Source of the DNA: Halopiger goleimassiliensis
GTDB lineage: Archaea > Halobacteriota > Halobacteria > Halobacteriales > Natrialbaceae
Assembly (NCBI RefSeq): GCF_000455345.1
Contig: NZ_HG315690.1
Span: 310,001 to 374,000, forward strand
Direction of reading: 5' to 3'
Length of the DNA stretch: 64,000 bases
Position numbers and translations under genes: made by a program. Position 1 is the stretch's first letter; each line of letters starts with the position of its first letter. Positions 43,895 through 52,225 of this stretch are shown piece after piece. Below the pieces are notes generated by a model, which was given only the letters and a program-made list of their open reading frames with translations, was not told the DNA's origin and searched no databases.

Positions 43895-44477
43895 CTGTCC
43901 GACCTGTGGCAACCGCGACTACCACTGCCAGCAATGTAAGATGGAGGAACTCGACCGCCGCCACGGGACGCCTGCGGACAACGTCGACAACGGTGGAGAC
44001 GACGGGATCGTCGCGTGGGTCCAAGACATCGATGAGACCTGGCACGCCTCGATGTACTTCGAAGACTTCCGCCACGTCGCGGCCTGCGGAACGATGCTCG
44101 AAACACCGGTTGCTGGCCTTTCGGAGGACGCACGATGGTACCGCGACGACATCGACATTTGCCTCGACTGCGAGGCCACCCTCGAGGACGACGAGGATTC
44201 GATCCCCGACGGTGGAGAGTTCGAGCGGGCGAGCGAGCTTCGTGCTGACGGCGGCGAGCCGATGGACAAGGTGACCGTCCGGATCCCACGCCAGCAACTC
44301 GTGCCCCTCGATGAGGCTGTAGACGCTGGCATCTGGGTCAACCGCAGCGAGGCCATCCGCCAGGCGATCGCCGACGACGTCGAGATGGTCATCGATTCCG
44401 GCCACGGCACGACGAGCGTTGTGGGTCCGAGACCGGCGTCGTTCACACGCGAGCGGGGTGAGTCGAGCGATGACTGA
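43887..44477 (+). CDS. zinc-finger protein with C-terminal ribbon-helix-helix domain
   Basis: 196 aa from MSDCPTCGNRDYHCQQCKME, which holds two CxxC knuckles. A middle section with one more Cys pair (DICLDCEATL) follows. The last third contains MDKVTVRIPRQQLVPLDEAV then VNRSEAIRQAIADDVEM, a clear RHH DNA-binding motif. It is the likely regulator of the accessory operon. Start chosen to overlap the upstream stop; an in-frame GTG at 43878 is possible. Confidence 0.65.
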   Translation: MSDCPTCGNRDYHCQQCKMEELDRRHGTPADNVDNGGDDGIVAWVQDIDETWHASMYFEDFRHVAACGTMLETPVAGLSEDARWYRDDIDICLDCEATLEDDEDSIPDGGEFERASELRADGGEPMDKVTVRIPRQQLVPLDEAVDAGIWVNRSEAIRQAIADDVEMVIDSGHGTTSVVGPRPASFTRERGESSDD

Positions 44478-45228
44478 GTCCGACGATCTCCGCCGGCTGG
44501 CCGATGTCGTCGACGCGGTGGACGAGACGCCGATCGACGTCGACGATGCGCAACTGCTCGCGAACAGCGGCGAGGACCTCCGCGCCCAGCTGACGATCAC
44601 CGTCCCCGCCGACGCCGACCTCGAGGTGATCGGAAGCTCCGGTCCGGTGACCGATACTGGTGACGAGGCAGTCCAGGACAACGACGAACCGGACTCCCTG
44701 GACCATACCTCGACCGAAGACCTCCAGCAGGCGTATGACGAGGCGGACGGCGGTGTCCACGAGACTGACGACGGCTCTCCCGCCGAAGACGACACAAACG
44801 AGTCTGAGTCAGAGGCACGAGACGTCGACCTCGAGGAAGACGCCGCGGACGGCGTCACTGGCGAACACGACGACGCCGGCGACGACATCCAGGACGAACT
44901 CGACGCCGAGGCGATCACCGTCGACGACGTCGGCGACACAGCTGAACAGATAGTCGAACTCCCGGACGGCGTCTCGGAGGACGACGTCCATGAGGCCGTC
45001 GACGACAACGAGACGCTCGGCGAGATCGCCGACCTGGTCGGTGTCACACCAGAACGGGCCCGAACGATCACGTTCGCTCTCGATCGCTACGGTGAGCTTC
45101 GTGACACGACCGGACGGAGTCGATTCGCAAACCGCGGTCGGCTGTCCCCACTGCAGACGATCGTCCTCCTGGGACTCGTGTCGGCCGTTCTCTGGGCCAC
45201 GCTCACCATCGGAGTGATCCTCCCATGA
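44470..45228 (+). CDS. acidic protein with C-terminal membrane anchor
   Basis: 252 aa. An N-terminal RHH/Rossmann-free helical segment is followed by a long Asp/Glu-rich low-complexity part at about 75-160. A small helical domain (LGEIADLVGVTPERARTITF) comes next, and a terminal transmembrane helix LQTIVLLGLVSAVLWATLTI. It is a tail-anchored protein with most mass in the cytoplasm. Overlaps the preceding gene by eight bases and the next by four. Function unknown. Confidence 0.6.
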   Translation: MTESDDLRRLADVVDAVDETPIDVDDAQLLANSGEDLRAQLTITVPADADLEVIGSSGPVTDTGDEAVQDNDEPDSLDHTSTEDLQQAYDEADGGVHETDDGSPAEDDTNESESEARDVDLEEDAADGVTGEHDDAGDDIQDELDAEAITVDDVGDTAEQIVELPDGVSEDDVHEAVDDNETLGEIADLVGVTPERARTITFALDRYGELRDTTGRSRFANRGRLSPLQTIVLLGLVSAVLWATLTIGVILP

Positions 45229-45554
45229 ACGCCGCCGGTCTCGAGGACCGCCGCAACGTCGCTGATCCCGAACGCCGGCGGTCGGCTCGAATGCTAATCG
45301 GCCACGTCCCGGACTGTGCCTACCGCAAGTGGAACGACCGAGCCCCAGCCGAGATCGAGATCGGTGTCATCGAGGCGTGGTACGACGCCGATCCGATCCA
45401 CTACCCCAACGCGGCGAACAACGCCGTCGTTCGGTTCGACCAGCCCAGTAAGATGTCGTCGCTGGCCTGCCAGGGCGCGCTGATGAACTGTTACCCACTG
45501 TCGAATCGCTCGCGAGTCGAACAGCAGTACACCCGCTCTCAACTCGATCGATGA
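45225..45554 (+). CDS. accessory operon gene 6, 109-aa protein
   Basis: Globular: RMLIGHVPDCAYRKWNDRAP, AEIEIGVIEAWYDADPIHYP, then LACQGALMNCYPLSNRSR. The Cys, His and Trp content suggests a compact fold. Coupled by ATGA overlaps on both sides. Not recognised. Confidence 0.55.
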   Translation: MNAAGLEDRRNVADPERRRSARMLIGHVPDCAYRKWNDRAPAEIEIGVIEAWYDADPIHYPNAANNAVVRFDQPSKMSSLACQGALMNCYPLSNRSRVEQQYTRSQLDR

Positions 45555-45712
45555 GTACGACCCACCAACCACACCGCGACGACGATCACGATCCCTGGGA
45601 AGAGCTTGCCGAATACCAGGACACCCTCGAGATGCTGATCGAGGAAGACGTCCCGATGGCTGAAGACGCCGAAATCCTGCTCGAAGAGCTCGAAGAGAGG
45701 GGATACCGATGA
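45551..45712 (+). CDS. accessory operon gene 7, 53-aa acidic protein
   Basis: MSTTHQPHRDDDHDPWEELA, then EYQDTLEMLIEEDVPMAEDA, helical. Its start overlaps the previous stop. It ends 23 bases before the convergent integrase stop. Its fully antisense neighbour frames are shadows of the integrase. Confidence 0.5.
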   Translation: MSTTHQPHRDDDHDPWEELAEYQDTLEMLIEEDVPMAEDAEILLEELEERGYR

Positions 45713-45735
45713 CGGAAGCTATCGCCCTCAGGGGG

Positions 45736-46947
45736 TCATCGTTCGAGGAGCGTGCTCCGGACCTCCGGATCGTCGAGGACGTCGGCGACCTCGAGGAGCT
45801 GCTTGGCCTTCTCCGGTGGGAGGTCGGCCAGCGACTCGGCTTCCCGATCGTCGGCCTCGTCGAGTTCGGCAGCCGCCTGGGGGTCCATCGCCTGGCCACA
45901 CCAGACACACAGCGGCTCGCTCCGGGGCGTCTCCCGGCCGCAACGGGTACATTCGAGGGGTGCGATCGGGTCGTGCTCGTCCTCCTCGACATCGACGCCG
46001 TGAGCACGGGCGATCTCGAGGTCGCTTTGCTCGGCGAAGACGGAGATGTATCGGGAGGCGACTCTCGAGCCGCGTACCCAGCCGTGGTGTTCCTCGATGT
46101 GGGCCTGGTTGAGGTTTCGCGAGGCGAGGTACGCCGCCGAGGACTTCCGGAAGTTCGTCAGCGTGACGGGCTTGTCGACGCCGGCCCGGTCGGCGGCCTC
46201 GTCGAAGACCTTCGAGACCATCCGATCGGAGATCGGCTCCGGCTTGGTGATCTTGCTCCAGAGTGGGGCATCGGGATCGTCGCGATCGGGATGGGCGTCG
46301 AGCCAGCGGTTGACGTAGGGGACCGACGGGATCAGCAGGATCGTTCGCCGGCCCTGCTTCCCCTCGACGGTGACCTGGAGGCCGTGCTTGTGGTCCTGGA
46401 CGTCGCCGACGGTGAGATCCTTGAACTCGCCCCCGCGGAGGCCGGCGTCGAACTGCAGCGTGATCATCGCTGCATCGCGCGCGTTGTAACATGCATCGGC
46501 CATCGGCTCGACGTGCTCGTCCCACTTGAGCATCTGTCGGGGGTCGGGACTCGGGTCGTAGTTGCTCGAGGTGCCGGTCGGAACCCAGTCGACGCTATCG
46601 GGACACTCCTCGCCGTCGGTGAGCCGCTTCGCGAAGACGCGGATGGCCGACCGGTAGTCCCGGTTAGTCTCTTCGTTCTCGTAGGTGCGGTTGATCCAGG
46701 CGACGATCGTCTCGGCGGCGTCCCGGTCCTCGAGGGCGTCGGCCAGTGTTCCATCCTGGAGCTCTTCGGCCATGATCGTGCAGTGGCGCAGGAGCTTCAG
46801 GTGCCGATAGTCGGAGTACTCCTGGGCGAGGAGATCGAGGCGGTCGGAGAAGTCGAGCAAGAGCTCGCGATCGTCGTCGCCGATGTCATCGCTGTCCTCG
46901 ATCCGGTCCCGGAGGTTTTCGATCTGGTTGCGTGGATTCTGCCCCAT
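45736..46947 (-). CDS. int: tyrosine recombinase (integrase) with C-terminal zinc ribbon
   Basis: 403 aa. The N-terminal SAM-like core-binding part covers about 30-130. The catalytic domain has R171 (DAGLRGGEF), K197 (EGKQGRR), R267 (TNFRKSS), H287/H288 (EEHHGWVRGS) and Y300 (SRYISVF). The usual HxxR His is Thr264 here, a change I recall in haloarchaeal integrases. A C-terminal ribbon CTRCGRE and CVWCGQ ends the fold. It lies 49 bases from attR and catalyses integration into and excision from tRNA-Thr. Intact. Confidence 0.93.
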   Translation of the reverse strand: MGQNPRNQIENLRDRIEDSDDIGDDDRELLLDFSDRLDLLAQEYSDYRHLKLLRHCTIMAEELQDGTLADALEDRDAAETIVAWINRTYENEETNRDYRSAIRVFAKRLTDGEECPDSVDWVPTGTSSNYDPSPDPRQMLKWDEHVEPMADACYNARDAAMITLQFDAGLRGGEFKDLTVGDVQDHKHGLQVTVEGKQGRRTILLIPSVPYVNRWLDAHPDRDDPDAPLWSKITKPEPISDRMVSKVFDEAADRAGVDKPVTLTNFRKSSAAYLASRNLNQAHIEEHHGWVRGSRVASRYISVFAEQSDLEIARAHGVDVEEDEHDPIAPLECTRCGRETPRSEPLCVWCGQAMDPQAAAELDEADDREAESLADLPPEKAKQLLEVADVLDDPEVRSTLLER

Positions 46948-46995
46948 GAACCGCTAGAATTTCTTGACTGTCATAAAGTTATGGCTTCGAACCTT

Positions 46996-47016
46996 GGGTT
47001 CCCAGCCCCGCCCTGG
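46996..47016 (+). repeat. attR
   Basis: Matches attL in the tRNA at 18 of 21 positions, with core CCCCGCCCTGG (47006-47016) identical. The three mismatches fall in the T-loop part. It marks the right end of the provirus; host sequence resumes at 47017. Confidence 0.8.
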
Positions 47017-47591
47017 ATCTTTCACACGCGAACGGACGTAAGCAGAGCAGCTGACGATTCGAATTTCGGAACGAAGGAGTAAAGCGGCCGAGTTCAGGCG
47101 GCTCGAGTCCCTGCTCTGGCTACGTTCTCGAATCGATCTCTGTAGCACCCGGGTGTGGAGAGACGTGTTGAAGTTCGGTTTCGTTCGAGAACGGACTCGT
47201 GTTCGAACCACTGGTCCCGGTCGAAGAACGAAATCGGGATGGGACGAACCGTAGCGACGGGCGATCCAATCAAACAGCAAATAATACTGCCGATCGAAAG
47301 GCCACCACAACTCCGAACCGTCCCTGAAGTGGGGTACGAGGCGTCTCTCCCGGATCAAAGTTAGAACGATTTCGTTTCAATCCCTGCTCTAGGCCAATAC
47401 AGCACGTCCTTGTGAGGGTGGTGACGGGTGCTTGAATGGTTTCAATTTCCGTTACAGTAATAAAATTATAGTGTAAAAAGAGTAAAATAAATACACTAAT
47501 GTATTATTATGTCCACTGATGTATTGTAGTAGGCAGAAAGATTGGGTTTCGGCCAATGGATTTATGGTTGGGCACGGAAAGACAGCGGTCA
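47017..47591. other. intergenic right of the provirus, AT-rich end
   Basis: 575 bases. A minus-strand frame (47358 down to 46954) contains ELWWPFDRQYYLLFDWIARR, which could be an old gene piece, but it runs into attR. From 47440 to 47530 the sequence is very AT-rich and poor in coding features. GTTTCAAT occurs twice 66 bases apart, but the flanks do not repeat. No gene is supported. Confidence 0.45.
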
Positions 47592-47885
47592 ATGCTACTC
47601 TCAGCGGATCGATCGGCAGCCGACACCGAGACGTCACTCAGCTTCGAAGTAATCGCAGCGGTCGCCGAACGAGAAGGCGTCGATCCCACCGACATCGAAC
47701 CCCCCACCTACGACGCACTGTACGACGTCATCAATCCGGAGGCGCTCGATGCGTTGTTCTCCCCGCGCGAGGACGGAACGCCGCGTGCTGACGGACAGGT
47801 CGAGTTCCCGTTCTGTGGCTATCACGTCGTCGTCACGAGCGACGGTGACGTCGAACTCGAGGACGGCGACTCCCATCTCGGGTAA
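47592..47885 (+). CDS. HalOD1 output-domain protein
   Basis: 97 aa from the ATG that follows a TTTATGG box by about 30 bases; an in-frame ATG at 47556 lies inside that box. SFEVIAAVAEREGVDPTDIE then PPTYDALYDVINPEALDALF is the haloarchaeal output domain 1 pattern, ending FPFCGYHVVVTSDGDVELED. HalOD1 occurs alone or at the ends of signalling proteins and is thought to be an output module. Partner unknown. Confidence 0.8.
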   Translation: MLLSADRSAADTETSLSFEVIAAVAEREGVDPTDIEPPTYDALYDVINPEALDALFSPREDGTPRADGQVEFPFCGYHVVVTSDGDVELEDGDSHLG

Positions 47886-47900
47886 GGCCGCTTGCCCCAC

Positions 47901-48302
47901 TCACGCGGATCGAGACGACTCGATTCGAGATCGCCACTCCGACGGGAGCGGTCGCGAGTCGCCGGTCTCGGGATCGACGAGGACCTGGACGGTTCGGGCC
48001 GTTGCAGCGGTCTCCCCATCGGCACGGACCTCGTACGTCATCGGAACGCTCGAGGTCCCCAGTTCCGACACCTCGAGTGCGATCGTCACGTTTTCGTCGG
48101 CCTCGATCGGGCGGTCGTACTCGATGGAGAGGCTGACGAGGACGGTTTCCACGTCGGTCAGCGAGACGCCGAGGACGTCGGCGAAGTACGCCTCCCGGGC
48201 TTCCTCCAGATACGTCGCGTACACGGCGTTGTTGACGTGGCCCATGAAGTCGACGTCACGAAGGCGAACGTCGATCTCGGTTTCGTACTGGTCGACGGCC
48301 AT
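47901..48302 (-). CDS. acyl-CoA thioesterase (4HBT hot-dog)
   Basis: 133 aa. RLRDVDFMGHVNNAVYATYL carries the Asp and HVNN signature of the 4-hydroxybenzoyl-CoA thioesterase family, followed by LVSLSIEYDRPIEADENVTI. It hydrolyses a thioester to free CoA; the acyl group is not predictable. Single-domain, complete. Confidence 0.87.
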   Translation of the reverse strand: MAVDQYETEIDVRLRDVDFMGHVNNAVYATYLEEAREAYFADVLGVSLTDVETVLVSLSIEYDRPIEADENVTIALEVSELGTSSVPMTYEVRADGETAATARTVQVLVDPETGDSRPLPSEWRSRIESSRSA

Positions 48303-48334
48303 GCGCCGACGCGACGGGCGGAATCCCTGTAGAA

Positions 48335-49114
48335 CTACCGCTTCTGCTCCGCCTCGGGAGCCGCGGACTCCGCTCGCACGGTTTCGAACACCTGCTCGTG
48401 GAGCCGATCAGCCACGTGGTCCATCAGCGGTTTCATGTTCCGCGTATCGGCGCGATTGTACTCGATCAAGGTCTCGAGTGCGGCCTCGTCGCCGCGTTCG
48501 TACTCGTGCCAGAGACGGACGGCGTCGCGGCCGCTGAGGTCCGGCAGTTCGCGCTCGATGCCGACGTCGGCTTCGATCGCTTTCAGGCCGCCGTCCAGGC
48601 CGAGTTGCTTGCACGGGTACATGAGGTCGACGTGCGGGACCGACACCTCGAGGTCGAAACAGGTCTCCAGGAACGGGACGTCGAACCGCTGCCCGTTGAA
48701 GGTAACCAGCAGCGACGACGCCTCCAGTTCCGACTCGAGGCGGTCGCTCGTCAGGTCACGGCCGTTGACGAACGTCTTGGTGTCCCCGCCGCGGTGGAGG
48801 CTAACGGTCGTCACGTCGTTACAGCTCGCGTCGAGCCCGGTCGTCTCGATGTCGAGAAAGCAGGTCTCGGCGCGCGCGTTCTCGTAGAGTCGCCAGCGGC
48901 TCGCGGCCGGTAATCGCTCGGCGAACACCGAGAGGTCGCCCCGCTCGAGATGCGTCCGGCCCTGGTCGATGAACGTCTCGATCCGCTCGGCGAGCGTCGC
49001 ACCGACGACGCTCCCGTCGAACGCGTCCCAGTGTGTGATGCCCTGTTCCCAGAGGCGGCGCTCGGTCGTCTCGCCGACGCCGCGTACCGGGATGAAGCTG
49101 TTCTCGATTCGCAC
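48335..49114 (-). CDS. RNase H-fold exonuclease (YprB/DnaQ-like)
   Basis: 259 aa. The exonuclease acidic residues are in CFLDIETTGLD (DxE), VTFNGQRFDVPFL (Asp) and LIEYNRADTRNM (Asp), with HVDLMYPCKQ between. The N-terminal 75 residues include a helix-hairpin-helix-like VRGVGETTERRLWEQGI. YprB-type proteins act as 3'-5' exonucleases on DNA. Its gene is 32 bases upstream of the thioesterase on the same strand. Confidence 0.8.
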   Translation of the reverse strand: MRIENSFIPVRGVGETTERRLWEQGITHWDAFDGSVVGATLAERIETFIDQGRTHLERGDLSVFAERLPAASRWRLYENARAETCFLDIETTGLDASCNDVTTVSLHRGGDTKTFVNGRDLTSDRLESELEASSLLVTFNGQRFDVPFLETCFDLEVSVPHVDLMYPCKQLGLDGGLKAIEADVGIERELPDLSGRDAVRLWHEYERGDEAALETLIEYNRADTRNMKPLMDHVADRLHEQVFETVRAESAAPEAEQKR

Positions 49115-49165
49115 AGTACGACCGGAGTCGGCGACGACTATAAACCGCGTGGATCGGATCGCCGG

Positions 49166-49777
49166 CTAGAGTCGGATCCAGTCCGTTCGCACCTCCCGAT
49201 CGTGGAGGTGCCAGCGGTGTTCGTCCTCGCTCTCGCCACGGCGGAGTTCGACAGTGGCGTCGAACAACGGCTCGAGCAGCCGGACGGCGTCGTGGTCCGG
49301 ACCCACCGGCAGGTGGTAGTGAGCGATCGCCTGTGCCTGTTCGATCCGCGAACTGAGGACGTGTACCAGCCGGAACACGCGTTCGGCGTCGTAGGTCTGT
49401 AACAACGGCGCAAGCGAATCGACACAGACCCGACAGTCGGCCGACTCGAGTCCCCCAGCATCGGCGTCGAAGGCGTCCAATGCCTCGATGACGTCGATGC
49501 CGAGATCCTTGAGTGGCGTCGGGCCGCCCGACTCGTACTCGATCGTTCGCTTCGTCGCGCTCGACCCGTGGTCGTGAATCGATGGGCGTGAGCCGTCGAT
49601 GCCGACGAACAGCCGGTACCGATCGCGATCGTCGGTTCCACAGAGGCGTTGACAGGCGCGCTCGTGGACGTCTGGTGCTCCCGTTCCGACGAGCAACACG
49701 TTACTCCCCGTCCGTTTGAACGACTCCAACGTCTGGGCGACGCGTACTGCACCCCCGCTCCCGGTTCGGTGTTCCAT
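49166..49777 (-). CDS. haloarchaeal DUF7504-like protein
   Basis: 203 aa. It looks like a shortened RecA/KaiC-type core: SNVLLVGTGAPDVHERACQR replaces a Walker A, and CRVCVDSLAPLLQTYDAERV resembles a Walker B strand with VDS. The ATP-binding Lys is not evident. DUF7504 proteins are halophile-specific and may regulate transcription or signalling. The name is from memory of the pattern. Confidence 0.6.
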   Translation of the reverse strand: MEHRTGSGGAVRVAQTLESFKRTGSNVLLVGTGAPDVHERACQRLCGTDDRDRYRLFVGIDGSRPSIHDHGSSATKRTIEYESGGPTPLKDLGIDVIEALDAFDADAGGLESADCRVCVDSLAPLLQTYDAERVFRLVHVLSSRIEQAQAIAHYHLPVGPDHDAVRLLEPLFDATVELRRGESEDEHRWHLHDREVRTDWIRL

Positions 49778-49906
49778 CCACCGTTATGAACAGACCCACC
49801 TTGAATAAATATTCCGGCCGAACGCGTGTGGAAAACTCCGGTATCCTTCACAATAGAGCGATACGTCGACCGGCCGACTTTTCGTGTCGGACCTCGAAGG
49901 GCCGGT

Positions 49907-50674
49907 ATGGCAGATCAGGACGACGAACTCGCCGAGGCCATTCGGGAACTGACCCGGACGCTCGACGACCTCGCCGACGAGTTCGAACCTCCGCAGCGTC
50001 GTCGGCGGCCCCCGATCCGCCCGCCGACCCCTCGAGACCTCCTCAGGTTCACCGACGAAATCGCGATTCCGGCCGTACTGACGGTCCTCAAATCCAGCGT
50101 GCGGGCTCTCGAGGCGTTCCAGCGAACCCTCCAATTGGCCAGGAAGGAACGCGAGGCCCGCGATCGGGCCTCCGGAACGGCCGAACGGACGAGCGAGCGC
50201 GCGAGCGAACTCCGGGAGACGACCCTCTCCCAGCTCGACGCCGCGCTGGAACAGTTACAGCGAGCGGCGTCCGAGGGAACGCTTCCGGCCGACGAGCAGG
50301 CACGGGACCTCCTCTCGGAGGCTCGAGAGCTCCGCGACGAGGTCGACGAGCGGCTTCGGGACGCGACGAGCGAGTACGACGAACCGTCCACGTCTACGTC
50401 CACGAGCGGGGTCGAGATCGACGTTCAGGACGGACGGCCCGACGAACCGACTCCCGACGCCGACGCGGCGGACGAACAGTCGCGCGTCGACGTGGACGCG
50501 GAACTCGAGACGCTCAAAGATCGATACGGTGCCGACGAGGACGAGCCCGAAGACCCCGACGAATCGGCTGGGGACGAGCCGTCGACTGACGGGCCGGATA
50601 CCGACGATTCCGCGGGAGCGAATTCGAGCGCCGGGGACGACTCGAGCGACGAAAACGGCGAAGACGACGAATGA
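49907..50674 (+). CDS. acidic coiled-coil haloarchaeal protein
   Basis: 255 aa. MADQDDELAEAIRELTRTLD opens a helical N-terminus with a basic RRRRPPIRPPTPRD hinge. A coiled coil covers about 75-155, and then about 90 residues of Asp/Glu/Ser low complexity to the end. No membrane segment is certain. It is conserved in layout among haloarchaea but without known function. It is divergent from the DUF7504-like gene. Confidence 0.6.
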   Translation: MADQDDELAEAIRELTRTLDDLADEFEPPQRRRRPPIRPPTPRDLLRFTDEIAIPAVLTVLKSSVRALEAFQRTLQLARKEREARDRASGTAERTSERASELRETTLSQLDAALEQLQRAASEGTLPADEQARDLLSEARELRDEVDERLRDATSEYDEPSTSTSTSGVEIDVQDGRPDEPTPDADAADEQSRVDVDAELETLKDRYGADEDEPEDPDESAGDEPSTDGPDTDDSAGANSSAGDDSSDENGEDDE

Positions 50675-50699
50675 GGTACTGTGATCGAAACGGGCGTGT

Positions 50700-51071
50700 T
50701 CAGACGGGCTCGAAGCGGTAACCGTCCCACTCCTGGCTCTCGGGTTCGCGAATGCCCGCACCTGGTTCCCGGAGTTCGTCGACGTGGACGGGTCGGACCT
50801 CCTGGCCGGTCTCGACCTCGTCGGTCGTCACCTGTCCGATCGCCCGCACCGTCTCACCCTCGGCGACGTCGCTGACGTCGAACTCGACGATGGCGAGGGT
50901 GTTGGGCTCGCGGACGCCGGGGGGTGTCGCCGTACTCGTCGTCCAGGTGACGACCTCGCCAGTGTACTCGCTCAGATCGATCGTCTCCACCGGTTCCGCG
51001 CCGTCCGGGCCGCGCGGGTGACCGGGGTAGCTCACCGAACCGTCCTCGTACTTGGTCGCTTCCATCGTCAT
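50700..51071 (-). CDS. OB-fold (DUF35-like) partner of thiolase-fold protein
   Basis: 123 aa. DLSEYTGEVVTWTTSTATPP and NTLAIVEFDVSDVAEGETVR form an OB fold of the DUF35/ChsH2 kind, ending in WDGYRFEPV. The rubredoxin-like zinc Cys that many DUF35 proteins carry are absent. Its ATG overlaps the thiolase stop (ATGA 51068-51071). DUF35 proteins bridge thiolase and HMG-CoA synthase or shape thiolase active sites. Confidence 0.78.
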   Translation of the reverse strand: MTMEATKYEDGSVSYPGHPRGPDGAEPVETIDLSEYTGEVVTWTTSTATPPGVREPNTLAIVEFDVSDVAEGETVRAIGQVTTDEVETGQEVRPVHVDELREPGAGIREPESQEWDGYRFEPV

Positions 51072-52225
51072 TGTGGGGTCTCCATGATGGTCGTGATGAC
51101 GCAGTTGCCGAACCCGCCCACGTTGCAGGCCAGTCCGACGTCGGCCTCGACCTGTCGGGGACCGGCCTCGCCGACGAGTTGCTCGTAGATCTCCACGCCC
51201 TGGGCGACGCCGCTGGCTCCGAGGGGGTGGCCCTTGGACTTCAGTCCCCCGGAGGTGTTGATCGGCAGTTCGCCGTCCTTCTCGGTGTAGCCGTCCTCGA
51301 CCAGTTTCCAGGCCTCGCCCTGCTCCGCGAAGCCCAGCCCCTCCATCTGGAGGAACTCGAGGATGGTGAACATGTCGTGGAGTTCGGCGACGTCGATATC
51401 CTCGGGGGAGCGCCCGCTCATCTCGTAGGCACCTTCGCCGCTCTCGACGACCCCGCGCATGACCGTCGGATCCTCGCGTTCGTGGACGACGTGGGTGTCC
51501 GTCGCCCCGTCGATGCCGGTGATCACCGCGTACTCGTCGGTGTACTCCCGGGCGACCGACTCGGGGCAGAGCATCAGCGCGGCCGAACCGTCCGTGATCG
51601 GACAGAAGTCGTACAGCCGTAACGGATCGGCCACGATCGGCGACTCGAGGGCCGTCTCGACGTCGATCTCCTTGCGGAACTGCGCGTTTGGGTTGTCGAC
51701 GCCGTTCGCGTGGTTCTTCACGGCGACTTTCGCCAGGCTCTCGCGGGGCGCGTCGAACCGCTCGAGGTAGTGACGCGCCGTCAGTCCGGCGAACGACGGC
51801 AGCGTGACGCCGGTCTTGTACTCGGCGGGGTGGGTCAGCGACGCGATGACGTCGGTCGCCTCGCCGGTCGTCCTGTGGGTCATCTTCTCGCCGCCGATCA
51901 GCAGCGTCATGTCGCTGACCCCGCTCGCGACCGACTGCCAGGCGGCGTAGATGCCCGCGCCGCCGCTGGAACTCGTCTGATCGACCCGCTGGGTGTAGGC
52001 CGGGATCGCGTCGAGATCGTGTGCGACGGCGTTCATGATACCCGTCTGTCCCTCGAACTCGCCACTCGCCATGTTCGAGACGTAGAGGTGCTCGACCTCG
52101 CTCGCCTCGACGCCGGCGTCGTCGAGACACTCGAGGCCGGCCTCGGCGAGCAGATCCAGGATCCACTCACCCTCGCGCTGCCCGAACTGGGTCATGGACG
52201 CGCCGATGACTGCTACACGTTCCAT
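51068..52225 (-). CDS. thiolase-fold protein lacking the nucleophilic Cys
   Basis: 385 aa, SCP2/thiolase family. The active-site His is present (KGHPLGASG, H333), and so is the C-terminal Cys (ACNVGGFGN, C367). But the acylated Cys position reads TSSSGGAGIY: Ser85 stands where bacterial and archaeal thiolases have Cys (ACASGG). It is paired with a DUF35-like protein as in archaeal acetoacetyl-CoA thiolase complexes. Classical Claisen chemistry through a Cys thioester is doubtful. It may be a distinct enzyme or a scaffold. Confidence 0.85.
   Translation of the reverse strand: MERVAVIGASMTQFGQREGEWILDLLAEAGLECLDDAGVEASEVEHLYVSNMASGEFEGQTGIMNAVAHDLDAIPAYTQRVDQTSSSGGAGIYAAWQSVASGVSDMTLLIGGEKMTHRTTGEATDVIASLTHPAEYKTGVTLPSFAGLTARHYLERFDAPRESLAKVAVKNHANGVDNPNAQFRKEIDVETALESPIVADPLRLYDFCPITDGSAALMLCPESVAREYTDEYAVITGIDGATDTHVVHEREDPTVMRGVVESGEGAYEMSGRSPEDIDVAELHDMFTILEFLQMEGLGFAEQGEAWKLVEDGYTEKDGELPINTSGGLKSKGHPLGASGVAQGVEIYEQLVGEAGPRQVEADVGLACNVGGFGNCVITTIMETPQ

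Larger units (their letters stand above)
22187..47016. mobile_element. integrated provirus lacking a head module
   Basis: About 24.8 kb between the two attachment repeats. Order: replication and regulation (22.3-28.0 kb), remnant of a head gene (28.0-28.4 kb), siphovirus-type tail block (29.0-39.5 kb), decayed accessory segment (39.5-43.1 kb), compact accessory operon (43.4-45.7 kb), and integrase on the opposite strand. No terminase, portal, capsid protease, major capsid or sheath gene is visible in any frame. Either this is a defective provirus or a tail-only element. Confidence 0.85.

Noticed and set aside
45709-47082. 457-aa plus-strand frame
   Set aside because: It is antisense to the integrase, whose catalytic residues are clear; the long frame is a GC-codon shadow.
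46954-47358. 134-aa minus-strand gene overlapping attR
   Set aside because: Runs through the attachment site and lacks a recognisable family or acidic composition.
47380-47460. GTTTCAAT twice, 66 bases apart, as a CRISPR repeat-spacer unit
   Set aside because: Only eight bases repeat, flanking bases differ, there are no further units and no cas genes.
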